In this document: in pieces, positions 58,589-64,000 of the stretch
Position numbering within the stretch: position 1 is the first letter of the stretch
Layout of the letters: every line of letters begins with the position of its first letter
Source of the DNA: Mesostigma viride
Lineage: Eukaryota; Streptophyta; Mesostigmatophyceae; Mesostigmatales; Mesostigmataceae
Direction of reading: 5' to 3'
DNA length: 64,000 nt
Assembly (NCBI GenBank): GCA_009746045.1
Contig: RPFO01000702.1
Span: 872,001 to 936,000, forward strand
Position numbers and translations under genes: made by a program
Notes under the pieces: model-generated
Database searches by the model: none
What the model was told of the DNA's origin: nothing
What the model saw: the letters and a program-made list of their open reading frames with translations, nothing else

Positions 58589-60136
58589 ATGACAAAAAAT
58601 AAAGTTAATGAACAAGAAGAATTCAATGGAATTGATACTGTATTAACAGTAGATACTACTATTGATATTTCTGAATTACCGCTTATATCTTTAGAAGGTG
58701 AAGTCAGTAGTAATCAGGCGTCTCAGGTAGCAGGAATTACTCCACTTAGTAGTGGATCGTTTTTTACTCCTACTCTGGAAGAATTACCGCTTATATCTTT
58801 AGAAGGTGAGGTCAGTAGTAATCAGGCGTCTCAGGTAGCAGGAATTACTCCACTTAGTAGCCCAAGTAGTGGATCGTTTTTTACTCCTACTCTGGAAGAA
58901 TTACCGCTTATATCTTTAGAAGGTGAAGTCAGTAGTAATCCCGCCTCCTTATTAATAGAAGAAGTTACTCCTCCAGGTAGCCTTGCTGCAATAACTCCGG
59001 TTGAAGAACGTACATTTAGTTTTGATTCACAGAGTTTACCAGCACTTAAAGGTAAGGGGAAGGCAATAGAAGGATTAGAAAAATATGAAGATATGATAAA
59101 GTCAATAGCTACGTTACCGCATACTACTCAACTAGAATCTTTAAGCCAATTCTCGCTATTAAAATATGGTAATTACGATAGTGTTAAGGTATTGCATAAA
59201 TTAATAACAGAAAATGAGATTTTTTTTCGTAGTGTGCCAGATGATCTTTATGATAAGATTGATCCAGTAACTATGGCGTACTTAAATAAATCGGGTAAAT
59301 TTGATTTTAATAGAGAAAAGTTCATAGGTAGTGAGATTGTAAAATCGCACAACAATCCAGCAATTAAGAACCTTTTTAAGTCGGCTTATTTAGCAAGAGG
59401 TATTGACCTAAGCAAGATATCAATACAAGAGTTGATAGAGGGGCTGGAAATAGTTTTGAAGCATGATGAAACAAACCTTATCAAAACAGTTTTATCTATT
59501 GCTACCGATTTAAATCCTATCGTCTTTAAATTTAGCCAAGGCATAACCGACGGCTACGCAACAATGGACGGAATATCAATAACAATAGGAGATAAAGCCT
59601 CAACCATATATACATCTAACGTATCCTCGAATTTGGATACGTTAGTTCATGAATATACTCATAATGTGGTTGGTTTTTTATTTGATGACAAATTTGATCA
59701 CAGGCCTTATCATTTGGAAACTCCAATTACTAAGTCACAAGAAGATTTAGAAAAAGCGGCAAGAGAGGACTTTTCTATTAAAAATCATCCTAGCTATGAA
59801 TACTTAAATCAGAATTATGCAAGGGAAATGATTGCGTATTATGTAGGAGAAACAGCGGGCACAATCCATCAGAAGCAAACTGGAGACGTTGATACTGGTT
59901 TTAGCGTAACGCAGTCGGAACTTTTTGCTTCCTGGTTTAAAACTCATTTCTTGCCTGTTCTAAATGTTTATTCCAAGGATGGAAAATCGAAGCTATCTGA
60001 AACCTTAGAGGATATATTTTATTCCGGTAAAGAATCATCCGATACATCTATTTCCAACCAATCACATCTCATCCTTGATTATTTAGGTTTTAGTGATGTA
60101 GAGCCGGTAGGGGATATAGCTTTATTAGAAGCTTAA
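58589..60136 (+). CDS. Putative zinc metallopeptidase with tandem N-terminal repeats
   Basis: A 515-residue protein without signal peptide. Residues about 29-118 are tandem repeats of a unit beginning ELPLISLEGEVSSNQASQVA and ending SGSFFTPTLE (36 and 39 residues, then a partial third). A helical middle follows. The segment NLDTLVHEYTHNVVGFLFDD has an HExxH zinc motif (His354, Glu355, His358), the mark of gluzincin-type peptidases; Glu413 in NYAREMIAYYVGET is a possible third ligand 55 residues later. Function is not known: the fold is inferred from one motif, and the repeat head plus lack of an export signal suggest a candidate secreted effector. Confidence 0.65.
   Translation: MTKNKVNEQEEFNGIDTVLTVDTTIDISELPLISLEGEVSSNQASQVAGITPLSSGSFFTPTLEELPLISLEGEVSSNQASQVAGITPLSSPSSGSFFTPTLEELPLISLEGEVSSNPASLLIEEVTPPGSLAAITPVEERTFSFDSQSLPALKGKGKAIEGLEKYEDMIKSIATLPHTTQLESLSQFSLLKYGNYDSVKVLHKLITENEIFFRSVPDDLYDKIDPVTMAYLNKSGKFDFNREKFIGSEIVKSHNNPAIKNLFKSAYLARGIDLSKISIQELIEGLEIVLKHDETNLIKTVLSIATDLNPIVFKFSQGITDGYATMDGISITIGDKASTIYTSNVSSNLDTLVHEYTHNVVGFLFDDKFDHRPYHLETPITKSQEDLEKAAREDFSIKNHPSYEYLNQNYAREMIAYYVGETAGTIHQKQTGDVDTGFSVTQSELFASWFKTHFLPVLNVYSKDGKSKLSETLEDIFYSGKESSDTSISNQSHLILDYLGFSDVEPVGDIALLEA
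58673..58942 (+). repeat. Coding tandem repeat (108-bp and 117-bp units plus partial third)
   Basis: Unit 1 spans 58673-58780, unit 2 spans 58781-58897 and a partial third starts at 58898. Units 1 and 2 differ by a 9-base insertion (CCAAGTAGT-like) and single changes, so the duplication is recent. The units stay in frame, so the repeat can vary in number without breaking the gene. Confidence 0.9.
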
Positions 60137-60179
60137 AAATAGCAGAAATTATTAGTTTTCAATTTGAAATATATGAAGA

Positions 60180-60211
60180 GGTAAGATAAGTATTTGTATC
60201 TTACCTTTTTT
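60180..60211 (+). terminator. Rho-independent terminator of the metallopeptidase gene
   Basis: GGTAAGATA (60180-60188) pairs perfectly with TATCTTACC (60197-60205), followed by TTTTTT (60206-60211). The 9-bp stem with an 8-base loop and a T-run lies 44 bases after the stop codon, a standard intrinsic terminator. Confidence 0.92.
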
Positions 60212-60356
60212 AATTTCAGTAAATATAGAAGAGTGCTTTAGGTCCTCTATTAACTTTTTCTAGGATTAAGCAAAATAAGTGTTATAATGTGGCCGTTAAT
60301 GGCTCATTTTTAGTTAATGAGTATAAATTATAGCTTATCAAGATTTTGAGAACAAA

Positions 60357-62174
60357 ATGACTGAACAAAAATTTATCCGGAATTTTGCAATTATAGCCCA
60401 TATTGACCACGGAAAATCTACTTTAGCTGATAGACTCATTGAATATTGTGGAGGACTGGAAAAAAGGGAGATGAGTCAGCAAGTGCTTGATTCAATGGAT
60501 ATTGAAAGGGAACGTGGCATTACTATTAAGGCTCAAACAGTCAGGTTGAAGTATAAAGCTAAAGACGGTAATACATACCAGCTCAACCTCATGGATACCC
60601 CAGGTCATGTCGACTTTTCTTATGAGGTTAGTAGGTCGCTTGCGGCGTGTGAAGGGTCGCTCTTGGTAGTTGATGCAAGCCAGGGTGTTGAGGCTCAGAC
60701 CTTGGCTAATGTTTACCAGGCAATTGATAATAACCATGAAATTGTTCCGGTTTTAAATAAAATTGATTTACCGGCAGCAGAACCCGAGATGATCAAAGAA
60801 CAGATAGAAAATGTCATAGGAATAGATGCTTCTGATGCACTACTAGTGTCGGCTAAAAGCGGTATCGGTATAGAAGATGTCTTAGAAGCGATTGTTACAA
60901 GACTTCCAGCTCCAAAGAATGATTTTGTCCAAGATGAAAATCCTAATATTCTCAAAGCTCTGTTAGTAGACAGCTGGTATGATCAGTATCTAGGCGTGGT
61001 AATTCTGGTTAGGATTTTTCAAGGTCAGTTAAAGAAAAATATGAAAATCAAAATGTTATCAACAAAAAATACCTATATTGTTGATAATGTCGGTTATTTT
61101 ACTCCAAAGAAAGTAATGTGTGATGTTCTGGAGGCTGGTCAATTAGGTTTTTTTACTGCTTCAATCAAGCAGGTAACAGAATGTAAAGTCGGTGATACAA
61201 TTACCGAAGATAGTAAAATTGAAGTAAAAATGCTGCCTGGATTCAAACCTAATTTACCGGTAGTGTTTTGCAGCTTATTTCCAGCGGATGCATCAGATTT
61301 TGAGCGTTTAAAAGATTCTCTAGGTAAGCTTAGGCTTAATGATGCCAGCCTTGAATTCGAAACGGAAAGTTCGACTGCCCTTGGTTTCGGATTTAGATGT
61401 GGTTTCCTTGGGCTTCTGCATCTTGAAATCGTCCAGGAAAGGTTAGAGCGTGAATTTGATCTAGATCTGATTACAACAGCACCGAGTGTCGTATATAAAG
61501 TGAATTTAAGAGGCGGAAAACAAGTTGAAGTTCATAATCCGGCTGATTTCCCTGATCCGCAGACAATAGAAACCATGTTAGAGCCATGGATTCGTGCAAC
61601 TATTATGGTTCCTGAAGAATATTTAGGTTCTGTACTTACCCTCTGTACGGATAAAAGGGGAGAGCAAGTTGACATGAAATACATCGCCGGAAGAATAATG
61701 GTTATATATAGACTACCGCTCAATGAGATTGTTTTTGATTTTTACGATCGTCTGAAAGGTTGTAGCAAAGGTTATGCAAGTTTTGACTGGGAAATAGACG
61801 GGTATCAAGAAAGTAATTTGGTTAAACTTACTATTATGGTTAACAGTGATCCAGTAGATGCGCTATCGATAATTGTTCACAAATCTAGAGCCGAATCAAG
61901 AGGACGGGAATTATGTGCAAGATTAAAAGATTTAATTCCAAGGCAGTTATTTCAAATTGCTATTCAAGCAGCAATAGGTGGGAAAATAATAGCCAGAGAA
62001 AATGTGAAAGCTATGAGGAAAGATGTTTTAGCAAAATGTTATGGCGGTGATATTACCAGAAAAAGGAAATTGCTTGAAAAACAGAAAGCCGGGAAAAAAC
62101 GAATGAGAAATATAGGGAATGTCGAAATTCCGCAATCTGCCTTTATTGCCGCTCTAAAAGTAGGGGATAATTGA
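60357..62174 (+). CDS. lepA: Elongation factor 4 (LepA)
   Basis: A ribosome-binding GTPase that can move stalled ribosomes backward. The 605-residue length is normal. The GTPase has G1 [17 protein letters not shown], switch [15 protein letters not shown]3 [12 protein letters not shown] and G4 LNKIDLP. The C-terminal LepA-specific domain has [17 protein letters not shown] and [20 protein letters not shown]. It is a single gene between the metallopeptidase terminator and a 280-base spacer. Confidence 0.98.
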   Translation: MTEQKFIRNFAIIAHIDHGKSTLADRLIEYCGGLEKREMSQQVLDSMDIERERGITIKAQTVRLKYKAKDGNTYQLNLMDTPGHVDFSYEVSRSLAACEGSLLVVDASQGVEAQTLANVYQAIDNNHEIVPVLNKIDLPAAEPEMIKEQIENVIGIDASDALLVSAKSGIGIEDVLEAIVTRLPAPKNDFVQDENPNILKALLVDSWYDQYLGVVILVRIFQGQLKKNMKIKMLSTKNTYIVDNVGYFTPKKVMCDVLEAGQLGFFTASIKQVTECKVGDTITEDSKIEVKMLPGFKPNLPVVFCSLFPADASDFERLKDSLGKLRLNDASLEFETESSTALGFGFRCGFLGLLHLEIVQERLEREFDLDLITTAPSVVYKVNLRGGKQVEVHNPADFPDPQTIETMLEPWIRATIMVPEEYLGSVLTLCTDKRGEQVDMKYIAGRIMVIYRLPLNEIVFDFYDRLKGCSKGYASFDWEIDGYQESNLVKLTIMVNSDPVDALSIIVHKSRAESRGRELCARLKDLIPRQLFQIAIQAAIGGKIIARENVKAMRKDVLAKCYGGDITRKRKLLEKQKAGKKRMRNIGNVEIPQSAFIAALKVGDN

Positions 62175-62454
62175 TTCTGGCAAAAACACTATCTTATTAT
62201 GTTGGTGCAGACTCAGTCTATAAAATAACTATTATGAAAACCACCTTAACAGGACTTTCCCTTATAATTAAATATAAGGTATGTGGGTTCTACAGAAGAG
62301 GAGATTTTTGTTATGGCTGCATAAAAAGGGACTATTATCGTCTCTAGTTTTTGGGCAAAATGGACGTAGACAGCGATAATATAGTTGTACTTGAAAACCA
62401 CATATTTTTCTTGTACATAAACAAACTTTCCGATCTTAAATTAGTTAACTAAAA

Positions 62455-63108
62455 CTAATAATTATCTTCACTTTCACCAGATATTACTATCTGATAATTG
62501 TATATACTAATATTTTTCTTGGAGGCAACTTCATAAATATTAGACAGTTCTGGGTAATATTCAGGAGTAGCAAGCTTGTGTCCTTTTAAAAACAGGCGCG
62601 TTTGTAAGTTTCCAAGCTTTCTGTGCTCAACCCTAACATTAATATGGGATTCAATTCCATGAACTGCGGGAGGGTATACCGTAATAAAGTGAAATTCCCC
62701 TTTATTATTTGTTGTGGCAACTCCGTTACCAGTAAAAGTGAGGGTTTTATCAGTATCTATAAGTTTTTTATTGAGATCTTTTTTAAATGGCTGGTAAGGA
62801 TATTTTCCTTTGCAGTTAATTTGCCAAATATATACTTTAGCATCACCAACCGGAACACAGTTTTGATCTACCACTACTCCGGTTATAATAATTTTTTCCC
62901 CGCAGTACAAAGACTCTTGGCCGGTTTCACGTAATAAATTATTAGTTAATTCAAAATTTTCTGGTTCGTAGTTATTCTCTGCTTTTGGGGTGATTTTACA
63001 AAAATTCATTTTATTTAAATAGAAATCAGAATGTGAAGAATCTGCCAAGCTCTTGTTAAGACAAATTATGTTTATGAATATGAAAGCAAAAAATATATTA
63101 AATTTCAT
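62455..63108 (-). CDS. Exported intradiol-dioxygenase-like beta-sandwich protein
   Basis: The preferred start (63108) gives 217 residues with a signal peptide (MKFNIFFAFIFINIICLNKSLAD); longer starts at 63117 and 63162 are possible. The fold is that of protocatechuate 3,4-dioxygenase-type enzymes: ITGVVVDQNCVPVGDAKVYIWQINCKGKYPYQPF, FTGNGVATTNNKGEFHFITVYPP and HINVRVEHRKLGNLQTRLFLKGH. In true enzymes iron is held by two tyrosines and two histidines, the latter in an HIH-like motif; here the second position reads HIN, so one expected ligand seems replaced. Activity is therefore doubtful, and a structural or binding role is possible. Confidence 0.7.
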   Translation of the reverse strand: MKFNIFFAFIFINIICLNKSLADSSHSDFYLNKMNFCKITPKAENNYEPENFELTNNLLRETGQESLYCGEKIIITGVVVDQNCVPVGDAKVYIWQINCKGKYPYQPFKKDLNKKLIDTDKTLTFTGNGVATTNNKGEFHFITVYPPAVHGIESHINVRVEHRKLGNLQTRLFLKGHKLATPEYYPELSNIYEVASKKNISIYNYQIVISGESEDNY

Positions 63109-63380
63109 AGAAACCATTATAAAATAAATTATCCCAGATATTGTGGTGCTTGCTATGAGCATAATAAATTCTTATTTATGTGAATAGTTTAATATTAAAT
63201 TAGAATTAGCAGTTTCTTAGAACTGGGTGAAAAAGCCTCACATTATCTTGCTTTGAGATTGAATCTTAATAATTACCACAATAGAAAAAGTTTTTTGCTG
63301 TTAAGAAGAGTGTTATTTGTAATTTCTAAGCTCTTAATTTACTATCTGGGTAATTAGTTAAAAATACAGGAAATATAACG

Positions 63381-64000
63381 ATGCAAAAAATATTAACTTT
63401 AATCATTTCAATTGCTATTATTTACATGATATTTAAACATAATATCGACGGTATTAAAGTACCTCCTGTTGAAATGAATGATAAGAATAAACCTGATAAT
63501 TCTAGCTCTAGCACCCAAGTTCCTACCGATATGACCGGTAATTTTGTTGAAAAGACTATTTCGAATGTGCTTGTTAATGTTTTAAAAACAGATGAAGGAA
63601 GAATGTTTTTTGAAAATATTCTGCAACCTATAAATAAACCGATGGCTGGTTCAGGACAAGGATTTAAGATTAACAACGATAATTTAGTCGAGGCCATGTT
63701 TGATATAAAAACTTTTGGCGAAGGCGGGGAAGGTCCAGCAACATGCGGACATGTGGTAACTGTGGCGTATAAGATTCTAGCTGCTAATAATATGCTTATT
63801 AGCGAAAAAACAGTTACTTATCCCCTTGGTAGCGACCAGATAGCTCCTGGTGTGGATGCCGTCATTGTTGGCATGAAAATTGGTCAGACAAGACATGCCG
63901 TAATCTCAAGTAAATATACAGATAGGGTAGGGGCGCAAACTGATAAAGTAGATAGTTTTAAACTTAATGTAATTCTTAAAGAAATAATGCCCCAAAATTT
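63381..64000 (+). CDS. FKBP-type peptidyl-prolyl isomerase, partial (runs off window)
   Basis: The frame is open from the ATG at 63381 to the window end (206 residues seen). It has a hydrophobic N-terminal anchor (ILTLIISIAIIYMIF), a polar linker, and an FKBP-like domain with CGHVVTVAYKILAANNML, the YPLGSDQIAPGVDAVIVGMKIG hydrophobic-pocket block and RHAVISSKYTDR, ending in SFKLNVILKEI. FKBPs speed proline isomerisation during folding; the anchor places it in the periplasm. The stop lies beyond the window but the domain appears nearly complete. Confidence 0.82.
   Translation, partial: MQKILTLIISIAIIYMIFKHNIDGIKVPPVEMNDKNKPDNSSSSTQVPTDMTGNFVEKTISNVLVNVLKTDEGRMFFENILQPINKPMAGSGQGFKINNDNLVEAMFDIKTFGEGGEGPATCGHVVTVAYKILAANNMLISEKTVTYPLGSDQIAPGVDAVIVGMKIGQTRHAVISSKYTDRVGAQTDKVDSFKLNVILKEIMPQN

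Noticed and set aside
58673-58942. CRISPR-like array
   Set aside because: The repeats are long, in frame and without spacers; they are coding tandem repeats.
62175-62454. Possible small gene after lepA
   Set aside because: Frames are short and interrupted, with no ribosome-binding site leading to a sensible ORF.

Overview
The window is AT-rich, densely coded chromosomal DNA from an obligate intracellular alphaproteobacterium of the order Rickettsiales, most likely family Rickettsiaceae. The evidence is a Tlc1-type ATP/ADP translocase very close to that of Rickettsia prowazekii, an isolated VirB2 pilin of the P-type (rvh) type IV secretion system, a DUF2608 HAD protein, a small SpoT-like HD protein, a Sca4-like antigen domain, and separated housekeeping genes with long AT-rich spacers. 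Sequence alone does not settle the genus (Rickettsia, Ca. Megaira or a relative).

Layout. 1-3668 (minus strand): coxB, a Vat/CatB-like acetyltransferase, coxA and the start of ctaB, i.e. the terminal oxidase operon with an extra gene inside. 3792-8159: uvrA, divergent from ssb and an overlapping lipoprotein hydrolase. 8452-11255: a Na+/solute symporter fused to a histidine kinase, split by a one-base frameshift; its intact paralogue is at 50616-53426 and shares upstream DNA. 11311-11654: a broken Phd/VapC module. 11688-18013 (minus): malic enzyme, an AEC permease, a 38-residue CoxF-like membrane protein and an AsmA-family protein. 18108-25326: rimM, an unknown gene, a tryptophanase/tyrosine phenol-lyase relic, rmuC, DUF2608, fabI, lnt, an XRE regulator and tRNA-Leu(GAG). 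25491-30457: a BamF-like lipoprotein, a hydrolase, two small unknown genes, prmA and tlc1. 30687-34862: a 1391-residue protein with two kinase-like cores and a Sca4-like C-terminal domain. 34989-37611 (minus): cpoB-yfgM-bamB. 37837-43898: a hydrolase, a membrane-anchored NlpC/P60-like protein, the SpoT-like HD protein, an MFS permease and trmD-rplS. 44045-50308: tRNA-Pro(UGG), an S41 peptidase, virB2, folC, thrS and infC (ATA start). 53619-58307: a D,D-carboxypeptidase, murD, an intact HepT-MntA toxin-antitoxin pair and prfB with its programmed +1 frameshift. 58589-64000: a repeat-bearing putative zinc metallopeptidase, lepA, an intradiol-dioxygenase-like exported protein and a truncated FKBP-type isomerase.

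Functional themes. Most genes serve core translation (rimM, trmD, rplS, thrS, infC, prfB, prmA, lepA), envelope building (bamB, BamF-like, cpoB, yfgM, lnt, murD, carboxypeptidase, AsmA) and respiration (cox genes). Energy and carbon parasitism is represented by tlc1, the permeases and malic enzyme. The accessory genes are the candidates for host interaction: the tandem-kinase/Sca4 protein, the HExxH protein with tandem repeats and the NlpC/P60-like protein, with VirB2 showing that a type IV secretion system is present. The tandem-kinase/Sca4 protein is the strongest candidate for something undescribed.
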